This document shows, piece after piece, positions 1 to 7,653 of a stretch of DNA of 27,205 nt. The notes under the pieces are model-generated. The model made no database searches. It was not told the origin of the DNA and saw nothing but the letters and a program-made list of their open reading frames with translations. The translations under genes were made by a program, and so were the position numbers. How positions within the stretch are numbered: position 1 is the stretch's first letter; the number at the start of each line of letters is the position of its first letter. The stretch comes from CAWEHT01 sp963808455 (GTDB lineage Bacteria > Chloroflexota > Anaerolineae > CG2-30-64-16): positions 1 to 27,205 of the forward strand of contig CAWEHT010000346.1 of assembly GCA_963808455.1 (NCBI GenBank), given 5' to 3'.

Positions 1-22
1 TTCAAGAAACTGCCGTCCCTGC

Positions 23-1393
23 TCAGGCCGCGGCAGCCGGGACCAGTGCCATGCCCAGCTTCTTGGCGCGTTTTTGCAGGTTGCGCAGTTCGCGTTCGCG
101 GGCCCGGCGTTCGTACTCTTCACCACCCAGGTCTTGGTAGGGCACATGATTCTTGAGCATGGCGTAAAAGGCCCGCGCCATCTTATGGGCGGTGGCCACA
201 ATGGCCTGCTTGGGTCCCAGCCGCCCGCGCAGGCGCCGGTAAAAGGCGCCAAAGGCCGTCTGCGGACTGCGACTCACCGACAGCGCCGCCAGGCGGAAGG
301 CTTGGCCGGCTCGGTTGTGGGTCTTGAGCGTGCGACTGCGCAGCACCTTACCGCCCGAGATATCATTGTGGGGTGCCAGCCCCAGCCAGGAGCAAAAATG
401 CTTGTCACTGGGCCAGGCGTTCATGTCGGTGCCGATCTCGGACAGGATCGTCTGCACCGTGCTGGCGTTCAAGCCGCTGATGGCCACCAGGTTGACGCCC
501 ACCCACTGGTACAGCAGGGTGCGGGCGTCATAGCTGGGCCCGTTCTTGCTGTTACTCTCCGGCTTGTCGCTGGTGTCCAGAGGCAGCAGCTCTTCCGGCG
601 GCAGCGTCGGCTTGAGGTTGCTGAACTGGCGCTCGATCTCAGCGTCGCACTCCGCCAGCTTCTGGGTGTAGAAGTCGTACAATTCCAAGGCCTGCTTGAG
701 GGCAAAGACATGCTCGGCTCGATAGTTGCCGGTCAAGGCCTTGGCAATGGCGGCCTCCGTCTTCTTGACCCCCGGCTGGCGCAGCGCCGCCAGCTTGTAG
801 GGATCGCGCTCGCCGGCCACGATGGCCCGGATGATGCTCAAGCCGGTTACCCCGGTGATGTCCTTGACGGCCTGGGTCAGCTGCACGTTCATCTGCAGCA
901 GGGCCTTCTGCATGTGCTGAATGTGCGCCGCCCGCTGCGTGATCAGCTCCGAACGGTGGCGCAGGTAGGCCCGCAAGGCCACGATCTCGGCCTCGGGACG
1001 GAAGGAGCCGCGGAGCAGGCCCACGCTGTGCAGCTCCTGCAGCCACTGGCAGTCCTGAATATCCGACTTGCGCCCGGGCGCGTTCTTGAAGTGGCGGGCA
1101 TTGACCACAAAGACCTGGAAGCCGCGGGCTTCCAGCACCTCATAGGCCGGCACCCAGTACACCCCCGTCGCCTCCATGGCCACCGTGTCCACGCCCGATG
1201 CCTTGAGCCAATCCGCCAGGGCCTGCAAGTCCGGGGTGGTGGTGCCAAAGGGCCGCACCGGCTTGGCCGCGCTGGCCGGGGGCACCGCGGCCCAAATCTC
1301 GGCACTGCCGATATCCAGCCCGGCAGCGTGTGGGTGGATGACCTTCAACCCCTCCCAGGTCTTGGGGGGCGCCGCATGACGCTCAGCAGACAT
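23..1393 (-). CDS. IS110-family transposase, full length
   Basis: This 456-residue protein is a DEDD-type recombinase that cuts and joins DNA under guidance of an element-encoded bridge RNA in characterised IS110 members. The N-terminal RuvC-like domain shows GLDIGSAEIWAAVP (first Asp, about residue 27), VAMEATGVYW (Glu, about 74) and a downstream KSDIQDCQWLQ segment with further acidic residues. The C-terminal transposase_20 domain shows AISGLNASTVQTILSEIG and WLGLAPHNDISGGKVL, with the conserved Ser region near SGGK. The length is slightly above the usual 330-420 residues, owing to a basic tail. The start MSAERH aligns with MSREHR of the second copy. The frame is uninterrupted, so the enzyme may be active. 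Confidence 0.93.
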   Translation of the reverse strand: MSAERHAAPPKTWEGLKVIHPHAAGLDIGSAEIWAAVPPASAAKPVRPFGTTTPDLQALADWLKASGVDTVAMEATGVYWVPAYEVLEARGFQVFVVNARHFKNAPGRKSDIQDCQWLQELHSVGLLRGSFRPEAEIVALRAYLRHRSELITQRAAHIQHMQKALLQMNVQLTQAVKDITGVTGLSIIRAIVAGERDPYKLAALRQPGVKKTEAAIAKALTGNYRAEHVFALKQALELYDFYTQKLAECDAEIERQFSNLKPTLPPEELLPLDTSDKPESNSKNGPSYDARTLLYQWVGVNLVAISGLNASTVQTILSEIGTDMNAWPSDKHFCSWLGLAPHNDISGGKVLRSRTLKTHNRAGQAFRLAALSVSRSPQTAFGAFYRRLRGRLGPKQAIVATAHKMARAFYAMLKNHVPYQDLGGEEYERRARERELRNLQKRAKKLGMALVPAAAA

Positions 1394-1423
1394 GGCTTCA
1401 CTTCTCCCAGTGCGAAATCTGAG

Positions 1424-1599
1424 CCGCCAGACCCGGTCAGGTCCCCAATTGATAATCTTTCAAACGGGGTCAGCGCCCAACCCGCTGCGCTGCCACCAGT
1501 GTGCACATCACGCCTGACCAGGACCAAACTACCGAGCGGGTTGGATCACACCAGTGACGGTCCGGTCTTAGCTTGTCCGGCTACTACCCGAGCATTGTA
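1424..1599 (-). ncRNA. candidate IS110 bridge RNA, copy 1
   Basis: This non-coding stretch lies between the element end and the transposase start and matches 5668-5845 closely, including GCCAGACCCGGTCAGGTCCC, CGCCCAACCCGC, GGTTGGATCACACCAGTGAC and CGGTCTTAGCTTGTC. A TGnTACAAT extended -10 (plus-strand ATTGTA at 1594-1599) lies about 15 bp inside the element end and aligns with TGnTAGAAT in the other copy, so transcription would run toward the transposase. Known IS110 elements make their bridge RNA from exactly this place. Conservation outside a reading frame is seen directly. The RNA identity is inferred, and the 3' end is not defined. Confidence 0.55.
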
Positions 1600-1619
1600 C
1601 CAGGCGCAGGCAAGTTTCT

Positions 1620-1800
1620 CTCGTGCATGCAGGCTGGCCCACGCCGGCGTGGGGGAACTACCAAGAAACTCCCCGGCGACGGACCCTTCGGCCTGGGCGA
1701 CCCTGCTCGTCAAGTGCGTCACGGCACCCGGCCTCAGGGTGACATTGGCGGGTTTCTTGGCCGCCCATGTGCCGGCGCGGCGGCATGGGGGACTTCTTCT
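1620..1800. other. spacer between two IS110 copies, with end-like motifs
   Basis: This 180-bp gap has no gene. It contains the perfect palindrome CCCACGCCGGCGTGGG just outside copy 1 (about 1638-1653), another AAGAAACT at 1663-1670 and an inverted GTTTCTT at 1752-1758. The last two resemble the element ends and could be a short remnant or old target sites. Nothing else is recognised. Confidence 0.4.
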
Positions 1801-3001
1801 AAGAAACTGCCGTCCCGGCGGCGGCGGAAGGCCGATCTGAGCCACGGCAAGGCGTCACGCGGCGGCCGGGGCCACGACGGTCATGTCTGCTGGCACCAGC
1901 TTCAGGCCGAGCTTGCTGGCGCGTTTGTCGAGATGGCGCAGTTCGCGCTCTTTGGCCCGGCGCTCGTACTCTTCGCCTCCCAAGTCATGGAAGGCCACGC
2001 GGTGCTTGAGCATATGGTAAAAGGTGCGGGCGATCTTGTGGGCCGTGGCGACGATGGCCTGCTTGCCACCCAGGCGGGCCTTCATGCGCCGATAGAAGGC
2101 CCCGAAAGCGCTGTTCGGGCTGCGGCTCACCGATTGGGCCGCCATGCGAAAGGCCTGCCCGGCCCGGTTGTGCGTCTTGAGGGTGCGGCTCTTCAGCACC
2201 CTGCCGCCAGAGATGTCGTTATGGGGCGCCAGCCCCAGCCAGGAGCAGAAATGCTGTTCGCTGGGGAAGGCGCTCAGGTCACTGCCGATTTCGGAGATGA
2301 TGGTTTGCACCGTGCTCTCGTTCAAACCCGAGATGGCCACCAGGTCGAACGCCGGTCATCTGGTACAGATAGCTCCGGGCATCGTAGCTGGGCGCATTCT
2401 TGCTATGCGAGTTGGTCTTCTCCGTGGGCGGCAGAGGCGGCAAGTCATCGTCGATGGGCTTGACATTGGCAAACTGGCGCTCGATCTCGGCATCGCACTC
2501 GCGCAGATAGGCCGTGTAGGTGTCATACAGGCCCAGGGCCTGCTTGAGGGCAAAGACGTGCTCCGCGCGGTAGTTACCCGTCAGGGCCCGCGCGATCTGG
2601 ACTTCGGTCTTCTTGACCCCGGGCTGGCGCAGCGCCGCCAACTTTTGGGGATCGCGCTCCCCGGCCACGATGGCCCGGATGATGTTCAGCCCGGTCACGC
2701 CCGTGACGTCCTGCACCGCCTGGGTCAACTGCACGTTCATCTGCAGCAAGGCCTTCTGCATGTGCTGGATGTGGACCGCTCGCTGCGTGATCAGTTCCGC
2801 GCGCTGGCGCAAGTAGGCCCGCAAGACGACAACCTCGTCCGCGGGGCGGAACGAGCCGCGCAACAGGCCCACGCTGTGCAGCTCCTGCAGCCACTGGCAG
2901 TCCTGAATATCCGACTTGCGCCCCGGCGCATTCTTGAAGTGGCGGGCATTGACCACGCACACCTCGAAGCCGCGGGCCTCCAGCACTTCGTAGATCGGGA
3001 T

Positions 3002-3076
3002 GTCGGGTAGCCGGGGCATGTTGCCACGCCCCAGCCCCCTAAGAACCGGACGTGCATTTTTCGATGCATCCGGCTC
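3002..3076 (-). ncRNA. group II intron domains V and VI
   Basis: Domain V occupies 3076-3043 on the minus strand. It is exactly 34 nt, begins GAGCCGGAUGCAUCGAAAAA, and closes with a complementary strand ending CGGUUC, matching the near-invariant group II pattern. Domain VI (3040-3005) pairs GGGGCGUG with CAUGCCCC around a GCAA loop. Its lower stem GGG(G)GCU / GGCUACCC leaves an unpaired A (complement of 3008), the expected branch point, six to seven nt from the 3' splice site. Confidence 0.92.
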
Positions 3077-4781
3077 AAGCCTCATGAACGCCCCTGGCAG
3101 GACGCGGTTTCTCAACGTACAGACCAAGGCTATGGATCTGGTTATGACAGGTAGGATGAACGAGCACGCGATTCTCAGCCCGGTCCGAGCCGCCCTTGGA
3201 CCGCCAGATGCGATGATGGTTGTGCCATCCCGTAATCTTGGTGATCTTCTGCTGGCAGATCGGACAGATGCCGTTCTGTTCTTTCCATAAGAACAGAAGT
3301 TGCCTGCGACCCTGGAGGGAGCTGGCCATTTCTACCCCAAGGCGTTCCTCGAAGTAGATTTCCCAGGCGGGGTCGAAGGGGTTGGCCGTTCCCCTGATCT
3401 TGACATGACGACGAATGGGGATCGAGGCGGCCTGGATGAGGTTCCGCACCTGGCCGTCTGCCTCTCCATAGAACACCCAGTTGTCTGCGCCGACGCTGTG
3501 GAAGTATTTCCTCAGCGCCCATGCCTTCGTTCGGTTTGGATGCCTGCGCCTGGCCCATTGCTTGAGGGCCTGGAACAGGGACGCGTCTATGGACTTGAAG
3601 ACCTGTGAGCTGACTACGTGCCGGTGGTAGAGCGCCCAGCCCCGAATGAGGGGGTTGAGCAGTCGCACCAGTTTTCCGGCTGGTAGCTGCGGATGGGTCT
3701 GGATGATGTCTCGGGCTTTGTCCAGGACGGTGCGGATGCTGGCTGGCGACGGCTTGATCAGCAGTTTCAGCTGTTTGCCGTCCCGGTATTTCCGTACGTT
3801 CTGACCCAAGAAATCAAAGCCATCCTCAATGTGCGTGATGCGGGTCTTCTCTTGCGAGAGTTCCAGTCCCCGTTCCTGCAGGAAGCGCTGCACCAAAGGC
3901 TTGACTTCCTGTTCCAGAAGCTCCTTGGAGCGCCCCGTGATGACGAAGTCATCGGCAAACCGCGAAAGGTTCACCTTGGCACCGGGGCCGCGTGCCGGTT
4001 TATGGGGAAACGCCGCTAGCAGCGCCGATTCCAGACCATCCAAAGCCAGATTCGCTAAGACAGGCGAAGCGATACCGCCTTGGGGTGTGCCCGTTTCGGT
4101 CGGATAAAGGATGGAGCGGTCCATGTAGCCCGCCTTCAGCCATTGGTGGAGAATGGCTTTGTCCATAGGGACATGAGTCAACAACCATTCATGGCTGATG
4201 TTATCGAAACACGAACGAATATCGCCCTCGAAGATCCACTGTGGCGATCTCCCTGGGGCCAGGGTGTTGAAACATTGTGCAATGGCATCCGCTGGCGAAC
4301 GCTGCGGCCGAAACCCATACGAGTTCGGGTCGCCGGTCGTCTCCGCGATGGGCTCTAAGGCGAGCAGATACAGCGCTTGCATCGCCCTGTCGGCCATCGT
4401 GGGAATACCCAATGCACGTCGTTTCGTCTTATCATGCTGCTTCGGGATGTAGACCCGCCGCAGAGGCCGCGCCTGATAGCCGCGCTGCCTGAGCGAGTCC
4501 ACGGCCGCCGCTTTCTTGGCTGGCGTGTCCCAGTGTACTTTGTCCACGCCTGCTGTCTTCTTGCCCTGATTTTCCGTCACTCGTCGCACGGCCAGTACTT
4601 TGCCGCTGTACGAATGGGTCAGCAAACGTTGGAGGGCTTTGACCTTCCCGCGCTTGCCAGCCTGTTGTGCCTTCACGATACGCGCCTGGAGCCGACGCAC
4701 ATTCTGATTCGCTGCTTGCCAGTCAATGGCTTCCCAGTTCGTCTTCCTATGGGGGGCTGCACCAGCACGTTGTGCCGTCAT
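3075..4781 (-). CDS. ltrA: group II intron reverse transcriptase/maturase with HNH endonuclease
   Basis: This 568-residue protein helps the intron RNA splice and reverse-transcribes it into DNA targets. An N-terminal RT domain (NWEAIDWQAANQNVRRLQ, about 15-55) precedes fingers and palm: LRRVYIPK, ALGIPTMADRAMQALYLLAL (about 123-142), SYGFRP, GDIRSCFDNISH with the first catalytic Asp near 187, GTPQGGIASP, and the RFADD active site near 275-278. The maturase X domain follows, with LNPLIRGWALYHRHV. The C-terminus has CPICQQKI, HNHHRIWRSKGGSDRAENRV and CHNQIH, an HNH nuclease with zinc-binding Cys pairs. A GAGGAGG Shine-Dalgarno lies about 8 bases before the ATG. All catalytic motifs are intact. 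The stop codon overlaps the first bases of domain V. Confidence 0.95.
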   Translation of the reverse strand: MTAQRAGAAPHRKTNWEAIDWQAANQNVRRLQARIVKAQQAGKRGKVKALQRLLTHSYSGKVLAVRRVTENQGKKTAGVDKVHWDTPAKKAAAVDSLRQRGYQARPLRRVYIPKQHDKTKRRALGIPTMADRAMQALYLLALEPIAETTGDPNSYGFRPQRSPADAIAQCFNTLAPGRSPQWIFEGDIRSCFDNISHEWLLTHVPMDKAILHQWLKAGYMDRSILYPTETGTPQGGIASPVLANLALDGLESALLAAFPHKPARGPGAKVNLSRFADDFVITGRSKELLEQEVKPLVQRFLQERGLELSQEKTRITHIEDGFDFLGQNVRKYRDGKQLKLLIKPSPASIRTVLDKARDIIQTHPQLPAGKLVRLLNPLIRGWALYHRHVVSSQVFKSIDASLFQALKQWARRRHPNRTKAWALRKYFHSVGADNWVFYGEADGQVRNLIQAASIPIRRHVKIRGTANPFDPAWEIYFEERLGVEMASSLQGRRQLLFLWKEQNGICPICQQKITKITGWHNHHRIWRSKGGSDRAENRVLVHPTCHNQIHSLGLYVEKPRPARGVHEA

Positions 4782-5401
4782 CTGCTTTGCCTCCTCAGTC
4801 GGTTAGCCCGGTTCTCTCGTGACATGAGACCCACTGGACGTCAGCCCGCTTTCGCGTGGGGTAATGTCGCTGGCGATTAACCCCTATGTGTGCCATTACA
4901 GCACGCCATTCGCTTCTTCCAGCATCCTACGCCCGCAGTTCCCTCGGCTTTCCTTACGGTCGCCTACCCTCTCGGGAGAACTACGGGGTTACCGTGTTCC
5001 GCATTGAAGACCAGATGGGTTAGGTCCGCTCTATCCGCCGGTGGTGTTGCTTGTCTACGACAGGGCATACTGGAGGCCCTGTACCCACCACGCTGCCTTT
5101 TGGCTCAAGCCTATCAGCCTCATTTGGCTTGCTGGGGGTCACGGCGTTTACATGAGCGTTCACGTATGTTGACCATACCATCCACCCTTGCCCCCTATCT
5201 GCTGTGAGGCTAGCAGATACCGATGTGGCCTTACGGTTTCATCAGCAGCCTTGCGGCTGAGGGTACTTGGTCGGCAGGCCCCTACCACGGTCCATTACTG
5301 GGCCGCTTCGCTGCCCAAGGGTACTGCTGGTAGAACAGCAGGCTTCTTTCCAGGCCCTGTGACCTGGTGAAGCAATCATCAATGCGACTTTCACGTCGCA
5401 C
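4782..5401 (-). ncRNA. group II intron domains I to III, with EBS sites
   Basis: This 620-nt region before the maturase has no reading frame of its own. It starts with GUGCGAC and a short stem (GCGAC...GUCGC). EBS1 CCAGUA (5073-5068) matches the last six exon bases UACUGG perfectly. ACCCC at 5139-5135, about 60 nt upstream of EBS1 in the RNA, pairs with GGGGU of the preceding exon block and is a good EBS2 candidate. I did not fold the whole of domains I to III. Confidence 0.7.
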
Positions 5402-5667
5402 CCAGTACACCCCGGTCGACTCCATGGCTACGGTGTCCACGCCGCAGCTCTTGAGCCACTCGGCCAAGGCCACCAGGTCCGGTGTCGTGGTGCCAAAGAA
5501 ACGCACGGGCTGCTCGCTGCTGTCCGGCGGCACGGCCGCCCAGATCTCGGCACTGCCGATGTCCAGCCCGGCGGCGTGCGGATGGATGACCTTCAGCCCT
5601 TCCCACGGCTTGGGCTGCGACGAACGGTGCTCACGAGACATGGCCTCACCTCGATGATCAAGAGATC

Positions 5668-5845
5668 TGCACCGCCAGACCCGGTCAGGTCCCAAGTCGA
5701 TAACCTTCTAAACGGGGTCGGCGCCCAACCCGCAGCGCCGCCGCCAATGTTCACATCATGCCTGACCAGAACCAGTCTCAGCAACGGGTTGGATCACACC
5801 AGTGACAGCACGGTCTTAGCTTGTCTGGCTGCAAGCCCTATTCTA
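5668..5845 (-). ncRNA. candidate IS110 bridge RNA, copy 2
   Basis: This is the counterpart of the non-coding block at 1424-1599, in the same position relative to the element end and transposase start. Long identical runs alternate with variable patches, for example around 5724-5755 and 5775-5785. That pattern fits a structured RNA with conserved stems and changeable guide loops. The aligned -10 is TGnTAGAAT (plus-strand ATTCTA at 5840-5845). Confidence 0.55.
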
Positions 5846-5874
5846 TCAGCCACAGGCAAGTTTCTTACCTGCCA

Positions 5875-5896
5875 CATGACCCCCTGCGGGGTCATG
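5875..5896 (-). terminator. perfect hairpin after a membrane-protein gene, next to IS end
   Basis: CATGACCCC (5875-5883) and GGGGTCATG (5888-5896) form a perfect 9-bp stem with loop CTGC. It lies 7 bases after the stop of the minus-strand gene ending at 5903. No U-run follows on the minus strand because IS110 copy 2 begins about nine bases on, so a terminator tail may have been displaced by the insertion. It could also simply be the insertion target. Confidence 0.5.
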
Positions 5897-5902
5897 GATG
5901 TC

Positions 5903-6725
5903 TCAGAAGAACAGCTGCGGCAGAAGATAGTTCAGGGCCAGGCCGGCCAGGAAGCTGGCCGCGTTCATCGCAAGGCTCAGCAGGATGGCCCTGCGCCAGG
6001 GGCACGCCCGTCGCGTGAGGAACACCAGGAGCGCGGCTTCTGCGGCAGCAGCGAAGGTCTCCGCCATAGCCAGGATGTCGCCCCAAGGCAACCCGCGCGG
6101 CCACGCTGGCACCCCGGCGTACACGTAGGTCCAGGCCGTCACCAGGCCGATCAGCAGGAGCGCCGGCACCAAGAGCACGATAAGCACCAGGCAACCGAGA
6201 CGGAGCCGCGGCCAGCGCGATCCGCGCCGCCAACGGGACGATGATCGCGTAGCCCAGGGGCACAAAGAAGGCCAGCTCCAGCGGACCGTACCATCTGCAA
6301 ACGCCCAACGAAGGGAAGAAGCCCCACACGACCGGCAGCGTGAGGAGCGGCACGAGCGCCGCGATGCCCAGGGTGGTCCACCGGGCTCGTGCCTCCACCC
6401 TGAGCTGCCACAGGAGCAGCGCCCCCACGGCCAGGTCAACGGCCTCCGTCAGCAGCAAGCTCGCGCCGAAGTTAGCGCGATCGATCGGGAATGCCGGGCG
6501 AGCGGTCTCATTGTTCTGCCAGCCGCCCGACCAGACGTAACAGACGTTGCCGGCATAGCGCGGGTCGCTGGGATTAGGGGGTGCCGCGTCCGCCGCGGCC
6601 GGGCGCGGAGACAGGGCCCAGGCCAGCAAGGCCAGGCCTATCACCGCGGCGGCCAGGAGGCGGCCGGGCTCCCTTTGCCGGCGTCCCGCTGGTGCAGCAA
6701 CAGGGAACCCTTTCGGTGACACCAA
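5903..6725 (-). pseudogene. predicted multi-pass membrane protein, frameshifted
   Basis: The family is not recognised. Reading begins at TTG (6725) or GTG (6722) behind GGGAGG; a longer in-frame start at 6914 would lie in repeat-like intergenic DNA. An N-terminal hydrophobic stretch (LLAAAVIGLALLAWAL) precedes a short outer segment with CYVWSGGWQNNE. Helices follow at LLLTEAVDLAVGALLLW, LGIAALVPLLTLPVVWGFF and LAFFVPLGYAIIVPLAARIALA. Near 6190-6215 the frame shifts by one base, and the sequence continues as CLVLIVLLVPALLLIGLV, FAAAAEAALLVFL and AASFLAGLALNYLLPQLFF. Both halves are hydrophobic with matching codon use, so this is one gene of about 270 residues with an indel. Confidence 0.55.
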
Positions 6726-6765
6726 GACGGATCCTCCCACTGCGGGGCCTTCGTCGCCGGTGGCT
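6681..6765 (-). repeat. dispersed intergenic repeat, copy A
   Basis: Read on the minus strand, this is roughly 80% identical over about 70 nt to 10195-10280, sharing GCGACGAAG, CCCCGCAG, CCGTCT and GTGTCACCGAAA followed by GG-TCCC. It overlaps the probable start of the membrane-protein gene, so the common ancestor may have been a translation-start region. Confidence 0.5.
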
Positions 6766-6811
6766 CTCCGCGGCGCAACCCGGCTTGCAGGCCCGCTCAG
6801 AACGATAGACG

Positions 6812-6846
6812 CCGCTACCGAAGAGGCTCCCTCCACATGCACCAGG
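6812..6846 (+). repeat. dispersed intergenic repeat, partial copy C
   Basis: ACCGAAGAGGCTCCCT followed by CACATGCACC resembles ACCGAAAAGGCTCCCT followed by CTACACC in copy B (10195-10280). It is inverted relative to copy A, some 50 bp away, making a head-to-head pair between two minus-strand genes. Confidence 0.35.
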
Positions 6847-6944
6847 CTGGCCGCCGGCTGGCTGCCTCTCGTGGGAGGGGCAGCGACGGGCAACAGGCAA
6901 ACCATATTCTCCACAGCGCGTGCTCCTTTCGCCGGCCCGGCCTG

Positions 6945-7463
6945 TTACTCGCGCAGCCACGGCAGCCGGGGACCGGGCAGCCAGGGGGCATGCTCCAAAA
7001 ACTGTTGCTTGAGATCGCCGTGGTACCACCACCAGGCGAACGGCTCGAGTGGGATCCAATGGCCCGCGTCAACGATTGGCGACTGATGCGGCAAGAACCA
7101 GCCCGGCATGAACGCCCCTGCCCTGAGCCCCCAAGGCCCTCTGCGGCGCAGCGGCTCCCACAACAACAGGCCCTCGTGGCCGGGCGTCAGGTCAAGCGCG
7201 CGCAGGTTCTCCCATTCCGAGCGGGCGCTCCAGCCGGCATGGCGCACCTCGACGCCCCATTCGGTGATCACCAGCCGCGAGTGCCACACAAGCGCCGTCG
7301 TGCCGGCCCCAAGGGCCGCCAGGTAAGCCGCGGCTATCGCCGCGGCGAAGAGCGCGGCTCGATCGCCGCCTAACCAGCCCATGACGAGCAACATGGCCAC
7401 GCACGACCCAAAAATCGCCGGCGCCAGCGCCAGCCGGCGCGGGCTCATGTGGTAGACCTTCAT
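6945..7463 (-). CDS. small membrane protein, possibly PH-domain-like
   Basis: The 172-residue protein has two hydrophobic segments near the N-terminus (about 11-31, APAIFGSCVAMLLVMGW, and 35-60, ALFAAAIAAAYLAALGAGTTALVW). A mainly beta-type soluble part follows (SRLVITEWGVEVRHAGWSARSEWENLRALDL). Two helices plus a TEWGVEV/W-NL pattern recalls bacterial PH-domain (bPH) membrane proteins, but I cannot confirm this. The C-terminus is rich in Trp and Pro. An alternative start at 7448 (MSPRRL) has GAAGG 8 bases upstream, while the 7463 ATG lacks a clear ribosome site. Its role is unknown. Confidence 0.65.
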   Translation of the reverse strand: MKVYHMSPRRLALAPAIFGSCVAMLLVMGWLGGDRAALFAAAIAAAYLAALGAGTTALVWHSRLVITEWGVEVRHAGWSARSEWENLRALDLTPGHEGLLLWEPLRRRGPWGLRAGAFMPGWFLPHQSPIVDAGHWIPLEPFAWWWYHGDLKQQFLEHAPWLPGPRLPWLRE

Positions 7464-7653
7464 CGAAAACGTGCTCGATAGTCGTCCCTGCCTCCAACGC
7501 CCAACGGATTGTCTCCTGGCCTTCGAGCCGAGGCCTTCTGCAAAAACAGGGGCCGGCGGCCCGCTTCTTGACAGACTTGACAGGCGGTCGTAATGACATC
7601 GGGCTGTCTTGTCGGCCCCGTGCGCACGCTGGAGGGAATCTCATTCCCTGCAG

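Larger units (their letters stand above)
4..1619 (-). mobile_element. IS110-family insertion sequence, copy 1 (intact)
   Basis: The element is bounded by short imperfect inverted ends: AAGAAACTGCC on the plus strand at 4-14 and GGCAAGTTTCT at 1609-1619. It contains one transposase on the minus strand and about 225 bp of non-coding sequence between the transposase start and the upper end. The lower end lies only some 10-20 bp after the transposase stop, so nearly all non-coding sequence is upstream of the gene, the IS110-group (not IS1111-group) layout. The same end sequences and internal order recur in the copy at 1801-5866, which is how the limits were set. The exact core dinucleotide cannot be read from one locus, so the boundaries may be off by a few bases. 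Confidence 0.75.
3002..5401 (-). mobile_element. group II intron with full-length intron-encoded protein
   Basis: On the minus strand the intron starts GTGCG at 5401, matching the GUGYG consensus, and ends CCCGAC at 3002, matching the AY consensus. It holds an ORF in the domain IV position, a canonical 34-nt domain V, and a domain VI with a bulged adenosine. The boundaries leave flanking exons of 240 and 1,147 nt; without the one extra base in exon 2 both are divisible by three. IBS1 TACTGG at the exon 1 end is complementary to CCAGTA within domain I (5073-5068). The retroelement copies itself through splicing and target-primed reverse transcription. Sequence style and the HNH-bearing protein suggest a chloroplast-like (CL) lineage. 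Confidence 0.92.
1855..5641 (-). pseudogene. IS110 transposase split by a group II intron and frameshifted
   Basis: Exon 1 runs 5641-5402 (80 codons, MSREHR to TGVYW). Exon 2 runs 3001-1855 and resumes with IPIYEVLEARGFEV. Joining the exons restores the frame that copy 1 has uninterrupted, and predicts about 461 residues against 456. Exon 2 carries an extra A (plus strand, in AA 2348-2349): copy 1 reads GGC GTC AAC CTG, while this copy reads GGCGTTCGACCTG. The frame therefore breaks just before AISGLNESTVQTIISEIG, separating the DEDD domain from the C-terminal Ser domain. Splicing alone would not restore the enzyme unless the extra base is a sequencing error. Confidence 0.85.
1801..5866 (-). 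mobile_element. IS110-family insertion sequence, copy 2, carrying a group II intron
   Basis: The ends match copy 1: AAGAAACTGCCGTCCC at 1801 and AAGTTTCT at 5858. Subtracting the 2,400-bp intron leaves about 1.67 kb, the same size as copy 1. The transposase and upstream block are clearly homologous to copy 1 but diverged, so this is a related element and not a recent duplicate. The upper end sits nine bases from a perfect hairpin (5875-5896), consistent with IS110-type insertion beside a stem-loop. Confidence 0.75.

Noticed and set aside
74..1840. A 588-codon open frame on the plus strand opposite the first transposase
   Set aside because: It is the antisense shadow of the IS110 transposase. 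The protein has no recognisable domain and extends through the bridge RNA block.
2279..3127. Minus-strand frame joining intron domain V/VI sequence to transposase exon 2
   Set aside because: The first 40 or so residues come from translating catalytic intron RNA. The real product would arise only from spliced exons.
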